Assembly (NCBI GenBank): GCA_948567375.1
Contig: OX419758.1
Location: 6,515,001 to 6,579,000, forward strand
Direction of reading: 5' to 3'
Length of the DNA stretch: 64,000 nucleotides
From: Lunularia cruciata
Taxonomy: Eukaryota; Streptophyta; Marchantiopsida; Lunulariales; Lunulariaceae
Part shown: in pieces, positions 39,793-51,701 of the stretch
Position numbering within the stretch: position 1 is the first letter of the stretch
How the letters are laid out: each line of letters opens with the position of its first letter
Made by a program: the position numbers and the translations under genes
The notes under the pieces: model-generated
The model's database searches: none
The model's input: the letters and a program-made list of their open reading frames with translations, nothing else
What the model was told of the DNA's origin: nothing

Positions 39793-40547
39793 TGTAATTT
39801 TTTGAGGATATTAGAGAGACATAGAAGAGAAAACACAAGTTTCAAACTCAAACTCCAATGCCCCAAAGGAGCACCTTGATTGTATTATATAGCAAAGAGG
39901 ACTCGTCCAAAGGAAGCTCCACCCTTGGATCAGATACATGGATTGGTGACTTGTAAGTGAGCTCTACCTTTAGATTGGTTGGATGCATGAGTGATATGTT
40001 GGTTATGATCCTATCTGGTTGGTCAACCCATCTTTGATCAAAGGGAATATTTAGAGAATCTTCTTGTAGGAATCTCCAAATTGCATGGGTGAGGTACCAT
40101 TGGAAAACTCCCAATGAGACAAAGAATTTTTTTGGAGGGGGGGTGAAGGGAATGCTAGCCTTTCCTCCATTTTGAGGGGAATCTACACATTTTGAGGCCT
40201 AATTCATTTGTTTAGGCTTTCAAAATTGACTAAAGATTTAGGCATATTTTGGTTTTTGCACTATTGGTAGAAGTACCCTTTTGGTGGTATATATTTCAGA
40301 TTTATTTAGTCCATCATGTATAACAACATCCTTTTAGATATTACCAAACCAAATTTCACCTCTAGATCATATGTCTAGCTATTGGTCCTAAGGTTTTCAA
40401 ATCTGTTTCAATTTTTGCACTATTAGTAGAAGTACTCTTTTGGTGATATCTCTATCGGATCTATTTATCCATCATGTATAACATCCTTCTAAATGTTATC
40501 AAACCAAATTTCACCTTTAGATCATGTGTCTAGCTATTGGTATTACA
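39793..40547 (+). repeat. Solo LTR (family TGTAATGTTCC) with TTCTC duplication
   Basis: 755 bp, from TGTAATTTTTTGAGG to GGTATTACA, flanked by TTCTC at 39,788-39,792 and again at 40,548-40,552: a clean 5-bp target duplication around a single LTR. It is longer than its relatives because its last 159 bp or so are duplicated in tandem (TTTTTGCACTATT at 40,253 and 40,412). Confidence 0.88.
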
Positions 40548-41102
40548 TTCTCACACTCAAATCACTAATTATTGTAAGAAAAGTGTAATCTCAACCCATT
40601 ATTTGAGGATGATTCTCCAATACCATCTAATCCACTATTTGGTGAGGTATAAGACTCCCATCTTGGTATCTCTAAACGTGCTTACTCTAGTTAATTCTCT
40701 AAAACAACAAGTAGATACTTTACTGAGCACACTATGCCATAGGCTATTTGGGTCATTTGCTCAACCATCCTCATCTGGTCACGAGTCAAATGAGGTTGAT
40801 GATATACCTCAACCCACTCCAGACCCACTACTAGTTCTTAGACAATCTGCCTGCACTAACAAAGGAGTTCCCTCTCCTTGGCCTCAAGTGGAGAATTATG
40901 ATCCAATAGTGCTAACTCCTAAAATCCGTGCACCCAAGAAATATGCTTTTGTGGCTATTTTATCTAAAATCCTATTAGAGCCAATCACATACTTGCAAGC
41001 TCATTTTAGTCTCCTCATTCCATTGAGTGGTAGCATGCCATAGCTGATGATTGACATCACATGATCAAAATGGGACTTGATCCTCTCCTTGAATCATTGA
41101 CC

Positions 41103-41107
41103 CATCA
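41103..41107 (+). repeat. Target-site duplication CATCA, left
   Basis: CATCA immediately before the gypsy element 1 LTR; repeated at 46,694-46,698. Confidence 0.92.
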
Positions 41108-41512
41108 TGTAAAAGACTGAATCCAAGGAGAGAAATAGGAAACTCACATTGGGACACTTGGATGAGGAAAAACTATGAATGCCTAGCATGAGCTTTGGCT
41201 TTGATATTTATAGGTAGCATACAAGGCCCTTGAGAAGCTTCTCAAGAAGCTTCCTCAAGCCGCTTTCTTAGAGTGCAAGCCAAGTTAACTAGGAAGCTTA
41301 TCAAGAAGCTTCCTTCTAGAAGTCGCCTACTTGGCGTGCAAGCTAAGCTAGTTAGAAGCTTCTAGAAGCTACTTACTTGAGGTGCAAGCTAAGGTAGCCG
41401 GGAAGCTTCCCAAGAAGCTTCTGAGATACTTTTGGAATATTCTAGGCTACTTTGTTTTATGTGCTACTTTGTAAGCCCGACTAACTTCATCGCTAAACTC
41501 CATATTGTTACA
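41108..41512 (-). repeat. 3' LTR of chromovirus 1
   Basis: 405 bp. Matches 46,289-46,693. Contains GAAGCTTC palindromes in several clusters (for example GAGAAGCTTCTCAAGAAGC near 41,232) and TATTTATA (TATAAATA on the coding strand). The chromodomain frame runs into this LTR and stops at 41,447. Confidence 0.95.
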
Positions 41513-43060
41513 TATTCCCCCGCTGTTAGTTGGTGATGTACTCGTCGCCAGTGAAGCTTCAAATTCCTGGATGGCCATCTGTGTATTCTGGAGGTGAGAA
41601 AGAGGTTCCCAAGTGGCATCATGAAGGGGATACCCTTTCCAAAGGACCTTGTACTCCGTATGTTGGCGACAGCCTCGTTGATTATAGCAACGCGCAAGGA
41701 TACGATCAACTTCGTACTCCTCATGATCATTGATAGGGACAGAAAGAGGGAGAGGTTGGACTTGAGAGGAAAAGGAAGAGGGGTTAGGAACAAAGGGTTT
41801 CAACTTGGAAACATGAAAGACAGGATGGATACGCATGTGACAAGGCAAGGCAAGTTGATAAGCAACAAGAGAGACAATTTGGGTGACATTAAAGGGTCCT
41901 ATCCAATTAGGGGCAAGCTTACGAACTTGGGTATCAAGTGGGAGAGGAAGGTTATTGGAGGATAGCATGACTTTATCACCAACTTCAAAGGTGAGATCAC
42001 GACGATGGTGGTATGCATATTGTTTTTGGTGATTCTGAGTAACAAGGAGGTGAGACTTGGCTTGTTGGAGAGATTAGGATATAATGGTCAAGAATATGGA
42101 AGTATGAGGAACTTGAGATGGAGGAAGAGCAAGAAGAGAATCTAGAACAAGCGGATCTTGGCCAAAATTGAGAAAGAAAGGAGAGAATCTAATGCTTGCC
42201 TGTTTGGAATTGTTGTAGGCAAATTCTGCAATAGCAAGACATTCATCCCAATTGGTATGGTAGACATTGACAAAGGCACGCAACATATCCTCCAATGTAT
42301 GATTTGCACGTTTGGTTTGTCCATCAGTTTGAGGATAAGAGGCCATGGACAAAGCAAGCTTGGTGCTGAGTATCTGAAAGAGTGTTTGCCAAAACTTCTC
42401 GGTAAATCAAGGATCATGGTTGGAGATGAGTACGTGTGGCATCCCATGATGCTTGAAGACATTGTCAAAGTAGATTTACATTAAGGTTGGAGCATCCACG
42501 ATATCACAGGTTGGTGCCAAGTGGATTTGCTTACTAAGCTTATCCACAAACACCACGATGGCGGTGTGTCCTTGTTTTTTCTTTAGCAAGGATGTGATGA
42601 GATCCAAGCTCACATGCTCCCAATGAGCTGATGGAATGGCAAGCGGTTGAAGGAGTCCACTTGGCTTTTGGTTGCTGGCCTTGTTACGTTGGCAGCTCTC
42701 ACACAATCGGACAAATTCTTGAACATCTTGTGTCATGTTGGGCCACCACCATTGACATTGGAGGGTACCCAAGGTCTTGTCCACACCCATGTGACCAACA
42801 ATGGGTAAATCATGGGCTTCTTGAAGGCGCACAAGTCAAAGATCACCTTTGGCTGGAACATAGATCCGGTCCGCATGGAATAGAAGGCCTTCCTTGAGGG
42901 AGAAGGTGTTGTACTCCTTGTCACCTATTGTTAGACAACCATGTACCATTTGGAAGAAGAGATCTTGTTGTAGAGCTAACCAAAACTCGTTATGGATCTT
43001 GGGGTCAATTGACACCGTAGTAATTGCTGCCACGATGAGAAGAAGAGACTTCAAATAAGG
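41447..43060 (-). pseudogene. Chromovirus 1 integrase with chromodomain
   Basis: Zinc-region His residues 'GHMGVDKTLG' with 'CESCQRNK', core 'SLDLITSLLKKKQGHTAIVV' (first catalytic Asp) and 'MASYPQTDGQTKRANHTLED' (around the third catalytic position, where the usual Glu aligns with Lys or Arg), then 'KLAPNWIGPFNVTQI' (GPF/Y module) and 'HPVFHVSKLKPF'. The C-terminal 173-codon stretch ends in a chromodomain: 'EYEVDRILARC', 'EYKVLWKGYP', 'ATWEPLSHL'. Aromatic residues of the methyl-lysine cage are largely present. Chromodomains steer chromovirus integrases to histone-marked chromatin. Frame breaks occur near 41,970-42,070 and 42,476. Confidence 0.88.
41513..41524 (-). other. Polypurine tract of chromovirus 1
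   Basis: On the minus strand GCGGGGGAATA directly precedes the 3' LTR, as expected for the plus-strand DNA primer. Confidence 0.75.
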
Positions 43061-43281
43061 TCGTCATGATAGAGCATCACGGATGACATGGAATTGACCT
43101 GGTTTGTACTCAAGTTTAATGTCAAACAATTGGAGTTGCTCTTCCCATTGATGATGTCGACTCTTCATGTGCTCCAGGTGTAAGGTCTGCAACAATGGCT
43201 TGTGATGAGTTCACATGATCACTTGTTTCCCCAAGAGATAATGCCTCCATACCTTGGTGGCATATACCATTGCAGTTGATC

Positions 43282-44405
43282 TCAAGCAGAGTAATTTCTT
43301 TTAGTTGTATTTAGTTCGCAAGACACAAAGGCAATGGGATGCAGTCCATCTGGGAATTCTTGTTGCAACACAGCTCCAATTGCAAAGTTAGAAGCATCAA
43401 AATCAACCACACAAGGTAGTTGAGGATCATATGGTTGAAGAATAGGTCTTGAAGACACTATATGTTTCAACTTCTGGAATGCTTCTTCATGCTTGGTGTT
43501 CCACTGGAAGCTCAAGTTCTTTCCCAAGAGGTTAGTCAATAGTGCAGCCACATGAGCATAATAGTGGATGAACCGTCGGTAAAAACTGGCCAATCCATTG
43601 AATGCCCATACTTCTACAACATCCTTTAGAGTAGGCCAATCAGTGATGGCCTTGATCTTCTCTTCTTCCATCTTGATCCACTCTAAGGAGATCTTATGAC
43701 CCAAGAAGGTAACCTCTTCTACCAAAAGGCACACTTTGACTTTTTAAATTTCCATTGTCGTAGTCGTCTTAGGACTTCTCGCACATGATTCACATGTTCT
43801 ATCTCTGTCTTGCTATAGATTAAGAAATCATCCAAGAACACCACCATTGACCAATCCAATAGTCCATCCAACACCCAATGCATCTGATCCATGAAGACTA
43901 CTGGAGCATTAGTGAGTCCAAAAGGTAAACCCTCTCCAATCAAAATGCACATACCTTGTGCGAAAGGCAGTCTTTTGCACATCCTCTCTATCAATTGGAA
44001 TTTGCCATTAGCCGCTGCAAAGATCCACTTGGAAAAGTAACGTGCTCCACTTAGTTGATCAAGCAAGTCATCGATCCGAGGCAAGGGATATGCATTCTTC
44101 ACGGTTTGCTTATTGAGCCCACGATAATCAATACAGAAACAAAGTCCTCCATCCTTCTTTGGAACAAATAGTACCGGTGCTCCCCACGGAGAGGTACTAT
44201 GTCATATAAAGTCCTTCTCCAACAACTCTGTAAGTGCTATTTGCAACTCCTCCAACTCCTTTGCTGAGAGCTGATAGATCGGTCTACTCACTAGAGTACT
44301 CCCTGGCAATAACTTGATCTTGAAGGGCATACCTCGATCAGAGGGTAATCCCTTTGGCAGATCATCTAGAAACACGTCCGCAAAACTTCTTAAGTATCCG
44401 ATCAA
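43282..44405 (-). pseudogene. Chromovirus 1 reverse transcriptase and RNase H
   Basis: RT entry 'LPKGLPSDRGMPFKIKLLPG' (about 44,350), '[19 protein letters not shown]', '[17 protein letters not shown]' and the catalytic '[12 protein letters not shown]' (about 43,850). The motif normally read as K-I-D-L is '[11 protein letters not shown]', so the first catalytic Asp is missing. RNase H begins 'VVDFDASNFAIGAVLQQEF' (about 43,400) and keeps its first Asp, then runs into a stop after 'KRNYSA'. Frame changes separate the pieces at 44,102 and 43,734. Confidence 0.88.
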
Positions 44406-44792
44406 CCATTACTTGATGAGGCTCTCGGTCCTCCACATATTGGTCTTGTGCAATTGGCTTGATCCACACCGCAAATATAGACTTATCTTCCTCTAAAGCT
44501 TGCTCTATGGCTGCTTTACTAACAAACTTCCCTTCTAGGGACTCATCTCTCTTCCAAGCCTGCTCCATGGTTGCCTTCTTGGCAAACTTCCCATCTTGGG
44601 ACTCCACTTCCTTCAAGGTTTGCTCTATGGCTACCTTCTTGACAAACTTCCCATCTTGGGACTGATTATTCTTAGGTGTCTTACTCAGAGGTGCCAGACA
44701 ACCTAATCGGAAATTCCTACCTTGGTGTTGTACTTGAATTTAGCGTTGGGTCCAATCAAATTGAACCTTATGATGTTCAAGCCAAGGTAGAC

Positions 44793-45098
44793 CTAGAAGA
44801 TATCATAATGTAGAGGTGCCACTACAAACCTCATACACTCCAAATATTCCTTCCCAATCTTGAAGGTAATAGGATGCAAGGTGCGGAATGTAGAACCCTT
44901 TCTACCATCCGCCATCATCAAACTACTTCCAATCACTAGCTTGATAGGAATACCCAATTCCTTTGCTACTTGCATAGATATACAATTCTCTGAACTTCCA
45001 AAATGAACCAAAATCCTAGAACTCCGATTAGATATCATACCTTGCAAGTGAAGCAAACTTGCATAGGTCGAGCTTTCAATCCCATTGGAACTAATCAA
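44793..45098 (-). pseudogene. Chromovirus 1 aspartic protease, catalytic Asp lost
   Basis: A retropepsin-like segment reads 'RILVHFGSSENCIS' where the family has V-D-S-G-S/T: codon 45,005-45,003 is CAT (His) where GAT (Asp) is expected. 'KELGIPIKLVIGSSLMMADG' and 'GLPWLEHHKVQFDW' (past a stop) complete the usual landmarks. The protease would cut Gag-Pol; this one could not. Confidence 0.8.
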
Positions 45099-45129
45099 GC
45101 TCCCAGCAGGCAGCTTGAATTCTACTGGG

Positions 45130-46018
45130 ATTCCTTGTTTCCCTGATCATTCTGCTCCACAACCTCCACTTGTCGAGGTCGTCCATTCTTGAGTGGACAT
45201 TCAACAATGTGATGCCCCTACTGGCAACAATAAAAATAACCACCATTTTGTTGCAGTTTCTCCCTATCTGCCGTGCCAAGTGGTCTTTGTTGAATTGCAT
45301 GAATCTCCATTGGTGCTGGATCCTCCACTTGTGTGTAGTGTATTGGTAGGCTTTGTGGAGGTCAAGGTCGAGACCAAGTTGTTACCACCAAGGAATCAAA
45401 ATGTTCGGCCAACCGCATGGCTTCCTCCAAGTGTTGTGGCTCTTGCATGGTTACCTTTAATGTGGTTCTTGCCTTCAAGCCCCTCACAAATTGATCTAGG
45501 GCTTCACCTTCCAATAATCTGGAATTTGCATGATGGTGTTTTGGAACTACGTGATGTAACTTCTTACCGAGCCAATTTGTTTCAACTTTGCCAACTTATC
45601 TCGTGCAGCTCGTGTGGCATTTATAGCTTGGAACGGACTAATTATTGTGCTCTTGAATTCTGCCCATGTCAAGATTGGTGTAACCCTTTGTTGTTTGGCT
45701 CACTCCACTCGGAATCTCCACCATAGCTTTGCTACTCCATCCAATTGGCTAGAAGCCAAGAGAATTTGTTTTTGCTCGTCTTGTAGATTGGTAGCTTCAA
45801 AATAACGTTCACAATCAAACACAAAATTCTCCACTACACTCGGGAGATTCTTGCCTTTGAATACCTTGGGTTTAGGGAATCTGATCTGATCTTCTCCTTC
45901 TTGAATTGATACTCTCTCCACTTGCTCTTGTCGTCAAAGATCTTGTTCATCCAACAATCAAGTAAGGTGCTCGATTTGTTGTTGCATAGCAAGGATAACA
46001 TCAGGTATTGCCGCCATG
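45130..46018 (-). pseudogene. Chromovirus 1 gag
   Basis: Starts at ATG 46,018 ('MAAIPDVILAMQQQIEHL') and soon meets stops. The capsid segment at 45,921-45,700 has 'FVFDCERYFEAT' and 'LLASSQLDGVAKLWWR', typical of the retrotransposon gag domain. A zinc knuckle near 45,235-45,195 reads 'YFYCCQ*GHHIVECP': the first Cys is Tyr and a stop replaces an expected Trp. Confidence 0.82.
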
Positions 46019-46275
46019 GTTGCTCCTCTATCACACCACTCCCAATCTATCTAATTTCTTAACATATAGAAATAGCACGTCCACCGTTCTCCATAAGTTA
46101 CAATCGGAAGTACCAAGGGTTCCTCAGATATGGTGATCATATGCAAAAAATCTTGTCCAAAGTGCGAGGTGATGAACTATGTGAAATGATGCTTGGGTAG
46201 TATTTGGATGCAAAAATCCCAACGGTTTGGTGGAAATGGATTTGGTGGTCCATAAATTCCATCCATCACATTCTT

Positions 46276-46287
46276 GCTCTAATACCA
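46276..46287 (-). other. Primer binding site of chromovirus 1
   Basis: Minus strand TGGTATTAGAGC, one base from the plant initiator-Met site TGGTATCAGAGC, one base inside the 5' LTR. Confidence 0.88.
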
Positions 46288-46288
46288 A

Positions 46289-46693
46289 TGTAAAAGACCA
46301 AATCCGAGGAGAGAAATAGGAAACTCACATTGAGACACTTGAATGAGGAAAAACTCCAAATGCCTAGCATGAGCTTTGGCTTTGGTATTTATAGGTAGCA
46401 TACAAGGCCCTTGAGAAGCTTCTCAAGAAGCTTCCTCAAGCCGCTTTCTTAGAGTGCAAGCTAAGTTAACTAGGAAGCTTCTCAAAAAGCTTCCTTCTAG
46501 AAGCTACCTACTTGGCATGCAAGCTAAGCTAGTTGGAAGCTTCTAAAAGCTACTTACTTGAGGTGCAAGCTAAGCTAGCCGAGAAGCTTCCCAAGAAGCT
46601 TCCTAGATACTTCCGGAATATTTTAGGCTACTTTGTCTTATGTGCTACTTTGTAAGCCCGACTAACTTTGTCGCTAAACTCCATATTGTTACA
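46289..46693 (-). repeat. 5' LTR of chromovirus 1
   Basis: 405 bp, partner of 41,108-41,512. Coding-strand TATAAATA at 46,393-46,386 is a plausible TATA box. Four clusters of GAAnnTTC/TTCnnGAA motifs lie between about 46,410 and 46,600, upstream of the TATA box in transcription order. Confidence 0.95.
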
Positions 46694-46698
46694 CATCA
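46694..46698 (+). repeat. Target-site duplication CATCA, right
   Basis: Exact repeat of 41,103-41,107. Confidence 0.92.
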
Positions 46699-47700
46699 CT
46701 TGTAAGTGGTTTTTAAAATCAAAATTGAAGCCCAATGGGTTGATAGACCAATACAAAGCTCAACTGGTTGCACAAGGCTTTACACAACAATATGGGTTAG
46801 ACTGTATAGATACATTTCTCCAATTGTTAGTATTCAATCAATCTAGCTAATCTTTGCCATCATTGCAAAATATGTTTCCATGCACACCAAATAGATGTCA
46901 AGACAACGTTCATGCATGGTAATTTGTTTGAGAAGCTCTATATGAATATCCCTAAAGGAATAACAACATTGTCTATTGTCTAGCAGCAATAGTTTCTGAC
47001 TTAAAAAGGTCCTTTATAGCCTTAAGCAATCACCACGGGAATGGTACTGGGTGATTAATGCTTACTTTCTCAACATGGAATTTCTCAAGTCAAATGTTGA
47101 CGTAATGTCTACTACCGCTACCATAGATCTGATGTCACAATATTGGCACTTTACCTTGATGATATGCTAATTGCATGCAGTAATTTTTCATTCCTGGCTG
47201 AAATAAAAATCCACTTTGTAGTCATTTTGCAATGACCAATTTTGGTGAAGTTAATCACTATTTGAGCCTACAAATCATCTCATCTCTCACAAATAACATT
47301 ACTTTCTTCACTGCCTCATTTAGTATGATTTTTCTGATGTCAAACCCGTTTTGACTCCTATGATACCAAGTGTTTATCTATCTCTAGAAGATTGCACCTC
47401 TACTTATGAGAAAAAGGCTGAATGTGCTGAGTTTCTTTACCAAATGTTGTTGGGTCACTCCTTTGGGGCTCAACTAGCACCAAGCTGGACTTATCTTTCA
47501 CTACCAATGTGTTAGCTCAGTTCATTGCTAACCAAGGTAGGAAACACATTCAAGCCATCAAACATACATTAAGGTATGTTAAAGGTACTATTAATTATTG
47601 CAAGCACTATTGTCATCAAGTGGACCCTGAATCACTTTAGTGACTTTGACTTTGATTGAGCTAGTAAGGTGGACCAAGGGGTGCTCAACCTCCTATTCCA
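46694..47700 (+). pseudogene. Copia B reverse transcriptase and start of RNase H
   Basis: Picks up at the insertion site with 'CKWFLKSKLKPNGLIDQYKA' and 'QLVAQGFTQQYGLDCIDTF', then 'HQMDVKTTFMHGNLFEKLYM' (about 46,880-46,960), 'LYLDDMLIACSN' with the catalytic YLDD-type box (about 47,150) and 'LRYVKGTINY' (about 47,575). Frameshifts separate most pieces. RNase H begins near 47,640 and is cut by LINE copy C. Confidence 0.82.
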
Positions 47701-47754
47701 TTTTTTTGCTTCACGTAGGAGGTCCAACCTTTGTTTCACACAGGAGGAGTTTTG

Positions 47755-50700
47755 GAGAGTGTGGAGATGGGAGAGGAGAGAGAGAGATGCAAGACAAATG
47801 ATATATATTTTTTGAGGGTTCTCTAACATATATTACTTGAGTGAATAGTCAATTCTATTTGTTTTTCAATTTTGGTTCCATTGATACCTAGATTGAAGAC
47901 TATGTATTGAGTCGAAAGGTATGGAAATTTTTAGGATTTTTAGGGTTTAAAGTGATCATTACACATTGGTAGTGATGGCTTGGGAATTTTCATTTCTAAT
48001 CTCTTGGTTTTCATGATTAAGTTCTATGGGAATTTAGTTTGAAAATTTTGGAGATTGGAATTGAAAGTTATGAGAGTTTATAGTTCTTAGGGTGTGAAGA
48101 GATTGTATTTTCTTATGTGAGTTGGGATGTGAGGGGTTGTGGTTTTGCAAGTATGGGGAGATATAGAGAGGAGCTTCATGTGGTACTATCATTATTCTTG
48201 TGCTAGCCATGACTACACCTCCCCATGTGGAGCCGCCTGGAGTGGATCGGGATACACCATGCCCGATGTGTCATTAATACTTTACCTTGCAAGGAGTAAA
48301 GAACCATGTGGGAAGGATGCACAAGGACTATTATTGGACCACTTGGGATGCCCACATGAGGCAAGCAACCACATTGATAGAAATGACCCTTGGGATTACG
48401 CACGTTTCTTCTATCTCTTTGTTGATTGTTCCAAGGATATAGATTGAGTTGGGGGAGTGGTTAGCTTCTCAAATGGGATGCATTTAGGGTTATTTGAGAC
48501 TAGTTTTCCATGTCCATGTCTATTCCATAGGCTACACTGCACACTCCATGATGAGGCTAGACAGGCTTTTTACCTACCACTTGATTGTTTGGCATGTGAT
48601 CCCTTGGACAAGTTAGCATGGTTCCTATTCCTCTTAGCCCTTGATGGTGTCTTCATTATGCTAGAGGGAGACGTGCAGGGCATAGAGAGGTAGTTACTAG
48701 ATCTTTTTAATTCTAAGCAAGGGATTGGACGGCCCTTCAAGAGGAGTTTGTTAGGGCTACATGTTTTAAGAGACAAGTTTTACCACAAGATACCACAAAG
48801 TCCACTCGATTACGACGGTGTAGGACATTGAGACAAGCAGGAGAGTTTAGTAAAGAAACCCAAGCACTTTACCCTTTGTCTATGGCTAGTCTTACTAATG
48901 AGACTATCTCTTCACTATGCTCACTACATCCTATGACAGTAAAGGTACTACCACTAGAGGTCTTAGATTATAAGCCTAAGCAACCTTTGTCTTGATAGGT
49001 CACTTTTTGCACAAGCATTGTGTATTAAACCTTGCTTTTTCTCAAAAGGCTTGTCAAGAATGGTATATGAGCATCTTAGAGATTGCTTTCAAGTAGATGA
49101 TCTTTCTAGTGGCTTTACCAAGTTATTTTAGGTGGTTGCAACAATAGCAAGAGGATATGTTCTTATGTTTGTTAGTCAAGTGTTAGGTGCTAGTTGACTT
49201 CTCACAATGGAGAAGGATACAGGAGGCATTAGACTGATTGCTATTGGGGAGATCTTTTTGATTTTGGTTAGTCATACCATTGTCCTTCAACAATGGTATC
49301 ATTACACTTTCAACTTCATCTTAGTCCATGTCAATTTGGAGTAGCTACACTTGGAGGATGTGAGGTTATATCTCCAGCATTAGAGCACTCCCAGATATCC
49401 ATCTGAAGTTGGTCGTCCTATAGGTGGATGTTGATAATGCTTTTAATAGCATCTCATATGCATCCATCTTTAGAGAGCTTAAGGAGGCTGGTGGATCCTT
49501 GGTGAGTCTTATTCCTTTTATGTAGTCTTTTTATGGTTCTCTTGCTTCCCTTTACTACCAACACGGTTGTTCACAAGAGGGAGTCACCATCTTGGAGTCA
49601 GTTGTTGGTACATATTAAGGAGATCCTTTAGGGGGAGACCCTTATTTGCCATAGCTCACTTTAGAGCTCTCTTATCTACTCTTTTGGCCATGCAAGGTTG
49701 TGTGTTTCCTTCCTTAGTAGACGATACACACATTGTGGGTCCTATAGATTAGTTTAGGCAGTCCTTTGACCACTTGACTATCAAGCTACATCTAGTAGGC
49801 TTGAGAGTCAAGGTGTCAAAGTGCAGGGGCATGGTCCCCTTTAGGTATCCCTCCCCATCTTGAGCTTCCAAAGGGGTGTATCGCATCTATAGAAGGGCTA
49901 TGTATTCTTGGAGTGCCAATAGGATTTGAGGATTTTGTCACACGCTTCTTAGACGTTGCCCTTGTAGAGGATGTTCTCCATGTGGATGACCTTCCATTAC
50001 TAGGAGATACGTATGGGGCATTGGGTATACTCTCCTCTAGTATTGCTCATCGATTGACTTCTCTCATCCTTACAATTCCCCCTCCTCGTCCTTCCTATCA
50101 TGTATGAGAGCCTTTGGTGATATTATTGGACCAAGGACATTTGAGTGGGTGATAGGGGAGTTGGCACATAGACAGATGGCTTTGCCAATCTCATATGGAG
50201 GGGTTGGCTTGCTATCTATGGAGGAGATGACACCTATAACATTTTGGGGTAGTTGGGCTTTGTTGGCACCCCTACTTTCCTCTTGTGTTGTGGTTGTTGA
50301 TAGGCCGGTTTTAGAGACTTATATGATAAAGTTGGAGGAAAGATCTTTTTCTCTCTAGATGTTATTGCGGCAGATGAGAGATAGTCTATCTCCACGGGCA
50401 TGCAAGGACTTTCCATCTCTTGCTTCACTATAGTCAGATTGGACTAGCGGTTTACAATCTTCTTTGATGGAGTGATAATGTGAGCATACGCTACATTCTC
50501 TCTTAGTTGACTCGTCCATTGCTTAGGCTACAACATGTCTTCACTCTTGCTCCCGAAAGGGTGCAGGCTCTTGGATCCTAGCTCGACCATGCATTAGGGC
50601 GTTTTGACTCGCACCAGCTACTTTCTCTACAATGATGAGATTTTGCCAAGGTTTGGTCCACCCATCTGCATCTTCATTTCTCACTTGTGAATGTGGTTCT

Positions 50701-51413
50701 ACACTAGATGCAACAGCGGTCCATATGGCATAGTGTCCTTTTGGAGGACAAAAGATAACTACCCATGATGCTATTAGAGACAGAGTTTGCTATGGCACAA
50801 GAGAGTGGATAATGGGCTTGGAGGGAGCATTCGTATGCTTTGCAGATGACACGTGTTAGGGCAGACTTATACTTGGTCTGAGATAATCAGGTTGCAATAG
50901 CAGATGTCATGGTTATGTACCCTAAGCAGGATACAGTTTTGGAGGGAGTGATTACACATCTCCATGGATGGGCGGCGAGTGCAGAAGCAGGTCAAGGTCT
51001 CCAAGTATAGAGGTATGCAGCTAGGTCACCTCTTTGCTCCTCTAGCCTTGGAGTTATATGGAGTGATGTACACGGTGTTCGACACATTTGTTAGGGAGTG
51101 CACAAAAGCTTATCATGTAAGGCGTTACCACTCTCACTCTCATACTTTGTATTATATTTTAGATAACATGTGTTCATTACTCCGTGGAGAGCAATGCCCG
51201 GTGCAATCCATAAGAGAGCAATCACACTAGGTGATGCGTCTTCATATGCTCCAGTTGTTTGTAGATCGTACTAACTTGCTTAGCTCAAATATCTTAGGTG
51301 CAGTAGGGCAGATCTCTCGTATAGACTCTATTGGGGCTTAGCCCCATTTTACCTTTTTGTCTTTCCATTGTACGGCTTTCCATCCTTCGTGTTTTCTACA
51401 CGGTCGCACTTTT
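47755..51413 (+). mobile_element. Non-LTR retrotransposon copy C (near full length)
   Basis: About 3.66 kb, colinear with copy A from its first bases (GATGGGAGAGGAGAG) to the 3' tail (...CACGGTCGCACTTTT). It interrupts the copia B RNase H. Pieces include 'GDVQGIER' region (about 48,660), 'SLVDDTHIVG' RT box (about 49,720; ADD is VDD here), and C-terminal 'KVSKYRGMQLGHLF' with tail 'YHSHSHTL' (about 50,985-51,150). The GGGGCTTAGCCCC hairpin lies at about 51,331-51,343. Target duplication is not clear. Multiple stops; dead. Confidence 0.85.
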
Positions 51414-51424
51414 CACCAGTTTCT

Positions 51425-51700
51425 TATTTTTTGGTGGAGCGATCAGCTGGGGCAGCACTAGTCATAAAACTACCGCTTTGTCAAGTACTAAAGCTTTATA
51501 TGTGGCCATGGCTGCTGCAGCTGTTTGGCTACGTCAATGGCTGGCACACTTAGTTTTAGCTTCTGTCCTAGCAGCCAAATGTAGGCTGATATCCTTACCG
51601 AGGCCCTTTATGGGCCAAAGCTCGCCGATCACCTTCCTCTAATAGGCGTGCTAGGAGGAGATGCGTGGTATATCAGTGGTGACGTCTCACTTAAGGAGGA
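51425..51700 (+). pseudogene. Copia B RNase H, C-terminal part
   Basis: 'FFGGAISWGSTSHKTTALSS' and 'TKALYVAMAAAAVWLRQWLA' are the classic copia RNase H end, followed in another frame by 'ADILTEALYGPKLADHLPL' and 'LKEEC' just before the LTR. It completes the RNase H interrupted at about 47,700. Confidence 0.85.
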
Positions 51701-51701
51701 G

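Larger units (their letters stand above)
41108..46693 (-). mobile_element. Ty3/gypsy chromovirus, complete element 1
   Basis: 5,586 bp with two 405-bp LTRs (TGTAA...TTACA), 5-bp CATCA duplication, minus-strand primer site and polypurine tract, and gag-protease-RT-RNase H-integrase-chromodomain order. The order and chromodomain place it among plant chromoviruses. By hand count the LTRs differ at about 28 of 405 positions, many of them transitions, so it is not a recent insertion. It sits inside copia element B between the integrase and RT codons. Every domain frame carries stops or shifts and the protease catalytic Asp is lost. Confidence 0.95.

Noticed and set aside
41594..41965. 123-codon plus-strand frame in the chromovirus.
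   Set aside because: Antisense to the chromodomain/integrase frame, with charged low-complexity composition.
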